Of a stretch of DNA of 53,615 nucleotides, positions 8,601 to 16,200 are shown piece by piece (position 1 is the first letter of the stretch; the number at the start of each line of letters is the position of its first letter). The notes under the pieces are model-generated. The model was given only the letters and a program-made list of their open reading frames with translations, was not told the DNA's origin and made no database searches. The translations under genes were made by a program, and so were the position numbers. The stretch spans positions 1 to 53,615 of the forward strand of contig JAOPXL010000209.1 in assembly GCA_025965175.1 (NCBI GenBank), given 5' to 3'. This stretch comes from Aeromicrobium sp. (GTDB lineage: Bacteria; Actinomycetota; Actinomycetes; Propionibacteriales; Nocardioidaceae).

Positions 8601-10157
8601 GGCGTCACGGTCCCACACGACCCGGGGTCGAAGCTCTGCGAACTCGTCGGACGGATAGCGACCCGACAGCAGGTCGAGGGTCGCGTCGTAGGCCGAGCGG
8701 GGCAGCGTCGCGAACGGGGCGCTGCGCCGGACGGTGTGGAACCACTCCTCGACGTCGAGCGGCTCGAGCGCCGTCGCGGCGACGGTCTGCTGGGCCAGGA
8801 TGTCGAGCGGGTTGGCCGGAATGTCGAGGCGCTCGATGAGTCCTTGCTGCATCCGCGACGTCGTGACCGCCGCGCCCAGCAGGTCCTGGCGCGAGGTCGG
8901 ATAGGTCACGCCCTGCGAGATCTCGCCGACCTGGTGCCCGGCCCGTCCGACCCGCTGCAGGCCGCTTGCGACCGAGGGTGGCGACGACACCTGGATCACC
9001 AGGTCGACCGCGCCCATGTCGATGCCGAGCTCGAGGCTGGACGTCGCGACGACGCAGCGCAGCCGGCCGGACTTGAGCTCGTCCTCGATCAGCGCCCGCT
9101 GCTCCTTGCTGACCGATCCGTGGTGGGCGCGGGCCAGAACGAGCTCGGCACCGTCGGCCGTGCCGCTCGAGGCCATGAGCTGGGCCGGGGACCGGTCGGA
9201 CGTGTTGTCCGACCGGGCGCCGAGGTGTCCGGCGTAGGCCTCGTTGAGCCGTGCCGTGAGCCGCTCTGCGACACCGCGCGAGTTGACGAAGATGATGGTC
9301 GAGCGGTGCTCGAGGACGCGGTGCATCACGGCCTCCTCGACGTGCGGCCAGATGCTGCCGCGCGGCTGCTCGTCCTCGCCCGGCGCCAGCGAGCGGGCTC
9401 CACTGCCCTCGTCGCGTGGGGGAGCCGGGATCTTGGTCAGGTCGTCGACCGGCACGACGACCTCCAGCGCCAGCCGCGTCGCGGCCTCGGGTGCGACGAC
9501 CCGGACCCGGCCGGACCCGCCCAGGAAGCGGGCGACCTCGTCGTGCGGCCGCACCGTCGCGCTGAGCCCGATGCGGCGGGCAGGGGACTCGAGCAGCTCG
9601 TCGAGGCGCTCGAGCGAGACCGCGAGGTGCGCGCCGCGCTTGGTGCCCGCGACGGCGTGGATCTCGTCGACGATGACGGTGTCGACGTGGCGCAGCGTCT
9701 CGCGCGCTGCCGACGTCAGCATCAGGAACAACGACTCGGGAGTCGTGATGAGGATGTCCGGCGGGTGCTGAACCAGGGTCCGGCGCTCCCGTTGAGGTGT
9801 GTCGCCGGAGCGCACGCCGACCGTCACCTGGCGGAACTGGTCGCCGCGCCTCGCCGCGGCCTGGGTGATCCCGACCAGCGGCGACCTGAGGTTGCGCTCG
9901 ACGTCGACCGCCAGCGCCTTGAGGGGCGAGATGTAGAGGACACGCGTGCCCTCGGACTCGCCGGCGTGCATCAACCGGTCGATCGCGGACAGGAAGGCCG
10001 CGAGCGTCTTGCCCGAGCCGGTCGGGGCGACCACGAGGACGTGCTCGTCACCCTCGACGCCGTCCCAGGCGCCCTCCTGGGCGGGTGTGGGGGCGTCGAA
10101 GGACTTGGTGAACCACTCCCGCGTCGCGGGGGCGAAACGGTCGATCGCTCCATGCAT
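5604..10157 (-). CDS. lhr: ATP-dependent helicase Lhr (large form)
   Basis: A 1517-residue superfamily 2 DNA helicase. The N-terminal core has the Q-motif region PTPAQ (23-27), Walker A APTGSGKT (44-51), DEIH box VDEIH (163-167) and motif VI GLQRVGRAGH. These are followed by the Lhr winged-helix and beta-barrel core and a long C-terminal extension of about 650 residues, as in the full-length actinobacterial enzyme. Lhr translocates 3' to 5' on single-stranded DNA and unwinds RNA-DNA hybrids; it is linked to DNA repair. Start: ATG at 10157. The 1491-codon open frame on the opposite strand over the same DNA is a composition shadow. Confidence 0.96.
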   Translation of the reverse strand: MHGAIDRFAPATREWFTKSFDAPTPAQEGAWDGVEGDEHVLVVAPTGSGKTLAAFLSAIDRLMHAGESEGTRVLYISPLKALAVDVERNLRSPLVGITQAAARRGDQFRQVTVGVRSGDTPQRERRTLVQHPPDILITTPESLFLMLTSAARETLRHVDTVIVDEIHAVAGTKRGAHLAVSLERLDELLESPARRIGLSATVRPHDEVARFLGGSGRVRVVAPEAATRLALEVVVPVDDLTKIPAPPRDEGSGARSLAPGEDEQPRGSIWPHVEEAVMHRVLEHRSTIIFVNSRGVAERLTARLNEAYAGHLGARSDNTSDRSPAQLMASSGTADGAELVLARAHHGSVSKEQRALIEDELKSGRLRCVVATSSLELGIDMGAVDLVIQVSSPPSVASGLQRVGRAGHQVGEISQGVTYPTSRQDLLGAAVTTSRMQQGLIERLDIPANPLDILAQQTVAATALEPLDVEEWFHTVRRSAPFATLPRSAYDATLDLLSGRYPSDEFAELRPRVVWDRDAGTITGRPGAQRLAVTSGGTIPDRGMFSVNLAAGTEETGSRKVGELDEEMVYESRINDVFALGATSWRIQEITHDRVIVTPAFGQPARLPFWKGDAIGRPYELGEAIGGFVREASALAPDALAARTAGLGLDRRASDNLGAYLGDQKAATGQVPHDRTLLVERFRDELGDWRVVLHSPFGRRVHAPWALAVAARIIERYGMDGSVVASDDGIVARIPDTETDPPGADLFVFEPDELDKIVTEEVGGSALFASRFRECAARALLLPRRNPGSRAPLWQQRQRSAQLLDVARKYPSFPILLETARECLQDVYDLPALTALSTRLASREVQIAEVTTERASPFAQTLLFGYVAAFLYEGDTPLAERRASALTLDPTLLAELLGRAELRELLDPEVIERTELELQRLADDRRAKDLEGVADLLRILGPLSTSEVEARTQPDLAEHAAGWLAELREARRAIEVAVAGDVRWAVVEDAGRLRDALGVVVPAGISEAHLEVTADPLTDLLSRYSRTHGPFTTAEAAARFGLGTAVADQVLRRLSRDGRLTEGEFRPQATGSEWVEPGVLRRLRSRSLAAARQQVEPVDPQTYARFLPSWQGVGGNLRGVDGVLTAIDQLAGLALPASAWESLVLPARVRDYSPAMLDELTTAGEIIWSGAGTLPGNDGWVQLHPADLVLRAAGARATEDPTPLHTSIVEALEGGGAFLFRQLADAVASDDHVGLTAALWDLVWSGQVSNDTFSPMRVMVGRGGAHRTTRPTPRARIHGRRARSPRVALQGPPTVSGRWFGLTESAADSTSLQLTRTEALVGRYGVVTRGSVMAEQTPGGFAGVYRLLRELEQTGSVLRGYYIETLGAAQFAAPSTVDRMRGHVREDERLSDADAITLAATDPANAYGAALPWPARREDDDSTRHRPARKAGSLVVIHDGALVLYLERGGKKALVFDDDPARLAAAATSLARTVRARRISRLSIETVGGSPVGSSPLGDALLGAGFERTIKGLRMDA

Positions 10158-10315
10158 CGGTCCATCGTCCCAGCCGCCTCGGACATGCGCTCGTCGTCAT
10201 CGGCGAGCCGGGTCCGAGCCGGTGCCCGGGGGGCTCGTCAGGACATCCGCGGAACCCCCGGCCGACGACCGGGACACCGTCACGTGGGGGTGAGCGTATG
10301 CGGCATGCTGGCGGC

Positions 10316-11347
10316 ATGACGTTGCGCCTGCTCGCCACGATGTCCGCCGTGGCCCTGACCCTGACTGCCTGCTCGTCCTCGGACGGGGCCGCGGCGAAGA
10401 CCCCCGACGCCACGGAGGGCAGGAGTGCCGAGCTCGTCCAGATCTCGCCGCTGACCGGCAAGGCGCTCCGCGACGGCAGCCCGGGCAATCCCGTCTTCGT
10501 CGTCAAGATCGAGAACACCGACGGCGGCGCTCCGCAGTACGGGCTGGACAAGGCCGATCTCGTGCTCGAGGAGCTCGTCGAGGGCGGCCTGACCCGCCTG
10601 GCGGCATTCTTCTACTCCAACCTCCCGGACAAGGTCGGCCATGTGCGCTCGCTGCGGACCAGCGACATCGGCATCGCCGGACCCGTGGGCGGGCAGATCG
10701 TCGCATCGGGTGGAGCCACCCGGGCGTACAACGAGGTCACTCGCGCCGGGATCACGGTCTTCTCGGAGGACGCCGGCTCACCGGGGTTCAGCAGCGACCC
10801 CCTCAAGGTGCGCCCGTACAACCGCCTGATCAACCTCAAGACCGTCGCCAAGCAGGCCCGGCCCACCACGATCACGGGTCCTTACCTGCCGTGGACGCCC
10901 ACCTCGCCGGACGCCACGCCTGCGGCACCCAGCGACAGCGCCGCGACGCCGGCAGCACCGAAGCGGGCCACCCGGGCGAGCGTGCGGTTCTCCAGCTCGA
11001 CGTCGACGGCGTGGGCCCTCGAGGACAAGAAGTGGGTACGCACGAACGGTCACGCCCAGTCCGGCACGGACTTCGAGGCCGACACCATGATCGTGCTGTT
11101 CTGCAAGGTCGGCGATGCCGGCTACACCGATCCGGCCGGCAACCCGGTCCCGGAGACCGTGTTCGAGGGCAAGGGGGAAGCGCAGGTCTTCCACGGCGAC
11201 GAGGTCACGACGGTCGCATGGCACAAGTCCGGCCTCGACAAGTCGGTGACCTTCACCCACGAGGACGGCACGCCGTACACGATCGACCCGGGCCACGTCT
11301 TCCTGGAGCTCGTGCCGCAGGGCGCCGGCAGCGTCACGCTGGGCTGA
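10316..11347 (+). CDS. DUF3048 (YerB-like) lipoprotein
   Basis: A 343-residue exported protein. The signal peptide ends in the lipobox LTAC (16-19), so Cys19 should be lipidated and the protein anchored on the outer face of the membrane. The mature part matches DUF3048/YerB proteins: PLTGKALRDGSPGNP, then VVKIENTDGGAPQYGLDKADLVLEELVEGG and RFGHVRSLRTSD-like text (VGHVRSLRTSDI). A low-complexity Ala/Pro/Thr stretch near 200-225 interrupts the domain. The molecular function of the family is not established. ATG at 10316 is preferred over 10298 because it begins the signal peptide. It diverges from lhr and converges on a TetR gene. Confidence 0.85.
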   Translation: MTLRLLATMSAVALTLTACSSSDGAAAKTPDATEGRSAELVQISPLTGKALRDGSPGNPVFVVKIENTDGGAPQYGLDKADLVLEELVEGGLTRLAAFFYSNLPDKVGHVRSLRTSDIGIAGPVGGQIVASGGATRAYNEVTRAGITVFSEDAGSPGFSSDPLKVRPYNRLINLKTVAKQARPTTITGPYLPWTPTSPDATPAAPSDSAATPAAPKRATRASVRFSSSTSTAWALEDKKWVRTNGHAQSGTDFEADTMIVLFCKVGDAGYTDPAGNPVPETVFEGKGEAQVFHGDEVTTVAWHKSGLDKSVTFTHEDGTPYTIDPGHVFLELVPQGAGSVTLG

Positions 11348-11363
11348 GGCACCAGCGGCTGGC

Positions 11364-12017
11364 TCAGCCGATCGTCGGCAGCAGGCGCAGGCCGGCGAGG
11401 AGCGCACCGATCGTGGCCTGCACCTCTTCGCTGGCGGCGTCGGGGTCCCCGGCGTCGGCGACGTACTCCGACGCCGACCGGACCGCGCCGTAGAACACCG
11501 CGGCGAACGCGTTGCCCAGCTCGTCGCCGCCGCCCAGGTCCTTCAACAGCTCGTCGACGATACGCTGCACCAGGCCGAACGAGGCGGCCCGCTCGGCCTC
11601 CTGCCAGTGCTCGTGGCCGAGCGCGACGGGCCCCTCCTGCATGCAGATGCGGCGGAACTGCGGCTCGCGGCAGACCTCGAGGAACTTCTCGAGTCCGATC
11701 TGTGCCCGCTCCCACGGGTCCTTCGAGGTGGCCAGCGCCTTCTCGATGTCGGCCGTCGTGCCGTCCTGGACGCGCAGGAAGACGCTCTCGAACAGCGCGA
11801 GCTTGCTGGGGAAGTGGTGGTAGAGCGCGCCCTTCGTGACCCGGGCGGCGGCGACGACCTCATCGAGGGAGGTGCCGGCGTAGCCGTGGTCGGTGAAGAG
11901 CTGGGTCGCGTTGTCGAGCAGGGCGCGTTTGGTGCTCGAGGAGTAGTCCTGGCGTCGCGACGTCTTGGCGCGAGCGGTCCGCAGGACGGTCTTGGTGACC
12001 CGAGCGTGAGGAGGCAT
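11364..12017 (-). CDS. TetR/AcrR-family transcriptional regulator
   Basis: A 217-residue one-component regulator. The N-terminal helix-turn-helix is at about 30-76 (RALLDNATQLFTDHGYAGTS, then VTKGALYHHFPSK with the canonical YHHFPSK recognition region). The rest is a ligand-binding and dimerisation domain ending in GALLAGLRLLPTIG. It is the only TetR gene in the window. Candidate operators elsewhere in the window (19-bp palindrome at 33449, TACC-GAC-GGTA at 28437) are of TetR type, but nothing ties this protein to them. It diverges from the exopolysaccharide arm that begins at 12261, so a role there is possible. The ligand is unknown. Confidence 0.92.
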   Translation of the reverse strand: MPPHARVTKTVLRTARAKTSRRQDYSSSTKRALLDNATQLFTDHGYAGTSLDEVVAAARVTKGALYHHFPSKLALFESVFLRVQDGTTADIEKALATSKDPWERAQIGLEKFLEVCREPQFRRICMQEGPVALGHEHWQEAERAASFGLVQRIVDELLKDLGGGDELGNAFAAVFYGAVRSASEYVADAGDPDAASEEVQATIGALLAGLRLLPTIG

Positions 12018-12114
12018 TCGGCCAGTCTACGGTGATCCGCCTCTCGTGCGGCGAAATCACATACCCAGAGTTTGTGGTGGCTTCCGGCCTGGCTCGGCTG
12101 CTTGTCGGCCCCCA

Positions 12115-12173
12115 ATGGTGGGATTTGTCAGCATCGGGGCATTGCGGCGAAAAGATGGTCCGATGGTGGGATT
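12115..12173. repeat. Direct repeat ATGGTGGGATT in the TetR/exopolysaccharide divergent promoter region
   Basis: Two exact 11-bp copies lie at 12115-12125 and 12163-12173, 48 bp apart. They sit in the 243-bp gap between the divergent TetR gene and the first gene of the rightward exopolysaccharide arm. The spacing is close to 4.5 helical turns. They could be binding sites for a regulator, but no protein can be assigned. Confidence 0.4.
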
Positions 12174-12260
12174 CTGCCGTCTCCTGCCCGCACCTAGCGT
12201 CAGTGCCACACCCTGTGAGGCCCTCTCCCCACGGCACCTCACGCGAGAACGGAGTCGGCG

Positions 12261-13472
12261 ATGGATGAGACGGAAATTGCGGTGATCGGGGCTGGTCCCC
12301 ACGGTCTGGGAGCGACCGAGCGGCTGCGTGCCGCAGGACGAGAGGTGGCCGTGATCGGCGAGCCCATGTCGTTCTGGCACACCATGCCGAAAGGCCTCTG
12401 GATGCGCTCACGCCGCAATGGATCGTCCATCGGTGACGTCACTGGGCCTCTGTCGATGGAGGGCTACACGGAATCCACCCAGGCCGTGGTGGAACGACAC
12501 CTGTCGCTCGAGACGTTCATCGAGTACGGCCTCTGGTACCAGCAGCGCGTCGCCTCCGACGTCATCCGTCGGCAGGTCGTCCAGCTCGCACGCGCTGGCC
12601 GCGGCTTCGTGCTCACGTTCAACGACGGGACCCACCTTCGAGCCAGCCGGGTCCTCGTGGCCACGGGCATCGCCGAGTTCACCCGGCGCCCGGCCATGCT
12701 GCGTCAGCTGCCGACCGAGCTGGCCTCCCACGTGGCCGATCACGGCGACTACGAGCGCTTCCGCGGCAAGAGCATCGCGATCATCGGGGCCGGGCAGAGC
12801 GCCCTGGAGTCCGCCGCGCTGATGCACGAGGGCGGCGCCGACGTCGAGGTGCTGGCCAGGCACCCTCAGGTCCATTGGCTCCACGGTGACGGTCTGATCG
12901 ACGGCCTCGGCCGCTTCGCACCGCTGTTCTACGCGCCCACCGACGTCGGCCCGATCGGGATCTCCCGGCTCGTCGCGACGCCCGAGGTCTTCCGTCGCTT
13001 CCCCCGTCCGATCTTCGACGTGATCGCCGCACGCGCGATCCGTCCGGCGGGGGCGTCCTGGCTCAAGCCACGACTGCCCGACGTGCCGATCACCGCGGGC
13101 GCGGTCGTCACCAGCGCGACCCCGCACCACGATCAGATCGACCTGCAGCTCTCGAACGGCAGCAGCCGTCGGGTGGACCACCTCCTGTTCGCCACGGGGT
13201 ACGACGTCGACATCCGGCGCTACCCGTTCCTCGATCGGACACTGGCCGAGCAGGTTCGATGCGTCGACGGCTATCCCGTCCTCAAACGTGGCCTGGAGTC
13301 CTCCGTGCCGCGGCTGCACTTCCTGGGGGCGCCCGCCGCCCGTTCCTTCGGGCCAGTCATGCGCTTCGTGGCCGGCAGCTGGTTCAGCTCGAAGGCGATC
13401 GTCAAGACCGTCGCCGCGCAGGACCGCGGGCGATCCGCTCGACGTGCGTCCCGCTCCGCGGCTGCGGCCTGA
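12261..13472 (+). CDS. FAD-dependent NAD(P)-binding oxidoreductase of the exopolysaccharide locus
   Basis: A 403-residue flavoprotein with two dinucleotide-binding motifs: GAGPHG (10-15) at the N-terminus and GAGQSALESA (about 175-184) in the middle. This two-Rossmann layout is that of flavin monooxygenases and ornithine-hydroxylase-like proteins. WHTMPKGLWMRS near residue 40 and LLFATGYDVDIRRYPFL near 315 also fit that superfamily. No Cys pair of the disulfide-reductase type is evident. ATG at 12261 follows a GGAG. It is the first gene of the rightward arm, and its TGA overlaps the ATG of the ATP-grasp gene (TGATG). The substrate is unknown; modification of a sugar-linked or amino-acid group is a guess from context. 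Confidence 0.8.
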   Translation: MDETEIAVIGAGPHGLGATERLRAAGREVAVIGEPMSFWHTMPKGLWMRSRRNGSSIGDVTGPLSMEGYTESTQAVVERHLSLETFIEYGLWYQQRVASDVIRRQVVQLARAGRGFVLTFNDGTHLRASRVLVATGIAEFTRRPAMLRQLPTELASHVADHGDYERFRGKSIAIIGAGQSALESAALMHEGGADVEVLARHPQVHWLHGDGLIDGLGRFAPLFYAPTDVGPIGISRLVATPEVFRRFPRPIFDVIAARAIRPAGASWLKPRLPDVPITAGAVVTSATPHHDQIDLQLSNGSSRRVDHLLFATGYDVDIRRYPFLDRTLAEQVRCVDGYPVLKRGLESSVPRLHFLGAPAARSFGPVMRFVAGSWFSSKAIVKTVAAQDRGRSARRASRSAAAA

Positions 13473-14683
13473 TGACCACCACCGACACCGGCCGGTCGTC
13501 CGCGTTCGCTCGCTCGCAAGGCGTGCCGGGAGCGCTGGTCGTCGGCGGCGACTACCAAGGTCTTGGCATCGCGAGGAGCCTCGGCAGACGAGGGATCCCC
13601 GTCGCGGTGCTCGACGACGAGGTCTCCATCGCCCCGAGGTCTCGCTACGTGCAGCACTCGATGCGGGTGCCCACGCTGCGCAGCGCGGAGGCGACCACGG
13701 ACGCCCTGCAGGCGGCGGCTCGCCGCTTCGGGCTGGACGGGTGGGTGCTGTTCCCGACCCGCGAGGAGACCGTGGCCGCGGTGGCACAGAACCGGGACGA
13801 GCTGGCACGCACGTTCCGGGTCCCGACTCCGTCGTGGCGGACAGTCAGGGTCGCCTGGGACAAGCGCCGGACGTACCAGGTGGCCGAGCGGCTCGGCATC
13901 GACGTGCCCCGGTGCTGGTTCCCCCACAGCGAGTCCGACCTGAGCGAGATCGCGCTCGACAACCCCGTGATCATCAAGCCTGCGATCAAGGAGCACTTCT
14001 TCTACGAGACCGGTGCCAAGGCGTGGCGTGCGGACGATCGGGCCGAGCTGCTGCACAAGTTCCGCCTGGCCACGTCGATCATCCCGGTCGAGGAGGTGAT
14101 CGTCCAGGAACTGGTACCTGGCGGCGGCGAGGGACAGCTCGCCTATTGCGCCTTCATCAAGGACGGTGAGCCGGTCGGGACGATGACCGTGGTGCGTCGG
14201 CGTCAGCACCCCTCCGATTTCGGCCGTGCCAGCACCTACGTCGAGACGATCGATCTGCCGGAGCTCGAGGCGCCCTCGCTGCGACTGCTGCGCGAGATGG
14301 ACTACTACGGCCTCGTCGAGCTGGAGTTCAAGCGGGACGAGCACACCGGCGCCGTCAAGCTGCTCGATGTCAACGCCCGAACCTGGGGCTACCACGGTCT
14401 GGGTCCCGCGGCCGGCGTCGACTTCCCCGCCCTTCTGCATCGCGACCAGCTGGGGCTGCCGGTGCACCCGTGCCGCGCCCGAGCCGGAGTGCGCTGGGTC
14501 CGGCTCGCCACGGACGTGCCGAATGCCGTGCGCGACATCAGACACGGCCGGCTCCGAGCCGCCGACTACCTGCGCACCCTGCGGGGGATCGACGTGGGCG
14601 CAGTGTGGGCGGCCGATGATCCGCTCCCGATGGTGGCGGAGATCGGGATCCTGCCGCGTCTCGCCATGAGCCGTGGGCTCTAG
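13472..14683 (+). CDS. ATP-grasp carboxylate-amine ligase-like protein
   Basis: A 403-residue ATP-grasp protein. An N-terminal pre-ATP-grasp domain starts ALVVGGDYQGLGIARSLGRRGIPVAVLD. The ATP-binding core follows, with WDKRRTYQVAERLGI, the lysine strand NPVIIKPAIKEH, the EEVIVQELVPGGG hinge, and the metal-binding end LVELEFKRD...LLDVNARTWG (about 278-302). Relatives form amide or carbamoyl bonds through acyl phosphates. In exopolysaccharide loci such proteins may attach amino acids or other acids to sugars, but here this is inference. Start overlaps the previous stop. Gene order FAD protein / ATP-grasp / deacetylase / GT4 suggests one decoration pathway. Confidence 0.82.
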   Translation: MTTTDTGRSSAFARSQGVPGALVVGGDYQGLGIARSLGRRGIPVAVLDDEVSIAPRSRYVQHSMRVPTLRSAEATTDALQAAARRFGLDGWVLFPTREETVAAVAQNRDELARTFRVPTPSWRTVRVAWDKRRTYQVAERLGIDVPRCWFPHSESDLSEIALDNPVIIKPAIKEHFFYETGAKAWRADDRAELLHKFRLATSIIPVEEVIVQELVPGGGEGQLAYCAFIKDGEPVGTMTVVRRRQHPSDFGRASTYVETIDLPELEAPSLRLLREMDYYGLVELEFKRDEHTGAVKLLDVNARTWGYHGLGPAAGVDFPALLHRDQLGLPVHPCRARAGVRWVRLATDVPNAVRDIRHGRLRAADYLRTLRGIDVGAVWAADDPLPMVAEIGILPRLAMSRGL

Positions 14684-14697
14684 ACAAGGGGTGTCAC

Positions 14698-16200
14698 GTG
14701 TTCACGTCATCGGTCCCTTTCGAGTTCGGCGACTACATGCGTGTCCCGGTCGCGGTCGACCCGACCCTGGGTCGCACGCTGCCGGACCGCGTCGGTGTCC
14801 TCCACGCCGCTGAGTCACCGGACGGGCCGCGGCTCCTGTGGGCCCGCTCCGTCGACGGTCGCCACTCGCCCGGGACCAGCACGGGCCACTACAAGCTCGA
14901 CGACATCGACCTCGTCTGCCCGGTGTTCACCGGGACACCCGAGGAGATCGGCTGTCGTCGCGGGACCGGGGGTGAGGGGTGGCGGCCCCTCACCCCCGTG
15001 CAGAACCTCCACGGCACCGTTGTGGCGCAGGTCTGGACCGACGATCACGGCAGCCTGTTCCTCCCGTTCGATCCGGGTGAGGCGATGTCGTGGCTGTGGT
15101 CGGAGCGATACACGACGCTTGGCAGCGCGGGACTGCGAAGCCGGCTGCGTCAGCTGGTGGTGACGGTCTACTACACGATCCGGCCGGTGCTGCCACGGAA
15201 GCTCCAGCTGGTGCTCCGCCGCGGTCACGCCGCACGGCAGACGTACCCGGACTTTCCCGGGTGGCCCGAGGAGCACGCGCTGCACGATCTCTACGACTGG
15301 CTCCTGGAGCGTCTCGAGCAGATCGCCGGGGAGCCTGTCCCGTACCTGCACCCGTGGCCGGACGGCCACACCTCGGCCTTCGTGCTCACGCACGACGTCG
15401 AGACTGCGGCGGGCCGGGACGCGATCGAGGCCCTGCGAGCGCCCGAGCGCGCACGCGGACTTCGGTCCTCGTGGAACCTGGTGCCCGAGCGGTACTCGGT
15501 GGCAGACGAGCTGCTCGACCTACTGCGGTCCGAGGGCTGCGAGATCGGCGTGCACGGGCTGCGCCACGACGGTCGCGACCTGGCGTCGAGGCGCATGCTC
15601 CGCAAGCGGCTCCCGGCGATCCGGGCCTGGGCGGACCGGTGGGGTGCCGTCGGCTTCCGGTCACCGGCCACCCAGCGCTCGTGGGACCTGATGCCGCAGC
15701 TGGGCTTCAACTACGACTCCTCCTACACCGACAGTGCACCGCACGAACCACGTCCGGGCGGATGCTGCACCTACCTGCCGTTCTTCATCGACGACCTCGT
15801 CGAGCTTCCCTTGACACTGCCGCAGGACCACACCCTGTTCGACATCCTCAAGATGACCGATGGGTCGGTTTGGCGGTCCAAGGTCGATGCGCTCCGGTCC
15901 CGCGGAGGGATGGTCCTGATGATCGCCCATCCCGACTACGTCGACTGCCCGGGAATGCTGCAGGCTTGGGAGGAGCTGCTGGACCAGCTGGACGCCGACC
16001 CCGGGGCGTGGCACGCACTGCCACGGGAGGTCGCCACCTGGTGGCGCCGCCGGGCGCAGTCGGTCCCGGAGCTGACGGGCGGGGTGTGGACGGTCCGTGG
16101 TCCTGCCGCCGGCGAGGCCGTGGTGGCGTGGTCGTCACCGCGGACCAGCCAACCATCCGGTCTTACGGTGGGGAACGCTTCAGAGGCTGCGCATGAGTGA
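14698..16200 (+). CDS. NodB-type polysaccharide deacetylase with a novel N-terminal domain
   Basis: A 500-residue protein. The first 210 residues match no family I recognise (FEFGDYMRVPVAVD, PGTSTGHYKLDD). The C-terminal half is a polysaccharide-deacetylase barrel. Motif 1 is LTHDVET (about 230-236, catalytic-base Asp), the metal histidines are in HGLRHD (about 286-291), and GFRSPATQRSWDLM is motif 3. The IAHPDY segment supplies the last His. No signal peptide is visible, so it probably acts in the cytosol on a nucleotide- or lipid-linked sugar. GTG start at 14698 after AAGGGGTG. It overlaps the next gene by 8 bp. Confidence 0.83.
   Translation: MFTSSVPFEFGDYMRVPVAVDPTLGRTLPDRVGVLHAAESPDGPRLLWARSVDGRHSPGTSTGHYKLDDIDLVCPVFTGTPEEIGCRRGTGGEGWRPLTPVQNLHGTVVAQVWTDDHGSLFLPFDPGEAMSWLWSERYTTLGSAGLRSRLRQLVVTVYYTIRPVLPRKLQLVLRRGHAARQTYPDFPGWPEEHALHDLYDWLLERLEQIAGEPVPYLHPWPDGHTSAFVLTHDVETAAGRDAIEALRAPERARGLRSSWNLVPERYSVADELLDLLRSEGCEIGVHGLRHDGRDLASRRMLRKRLPAIRAWADRWGAVGFRSPATQRSWDLMPQLGFNYDSSYTDSAPHEPRPGGCCTYLPFFIDDLVELPLTLPQDHTLFDILKMTDGSVWRSKVDALRSRGGMVLMIAHPDYVDCPGMLQAWEELLDQLDADPGAWHALPREVATWWRRRAQSVPELTGGVWTVRGPAAGEAVVAWSSPRTSQPSGLTVGNASEAAHE

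Noticed and set aside
5844-10319. 1491-codon open frame on the + strand opposite lhr
   Set aside because: It is antisense to a fully recognisable Lhr helicase. The translated text is Arg/Gly/Asp-rich with no domain, as expected from GC-rich third positions.
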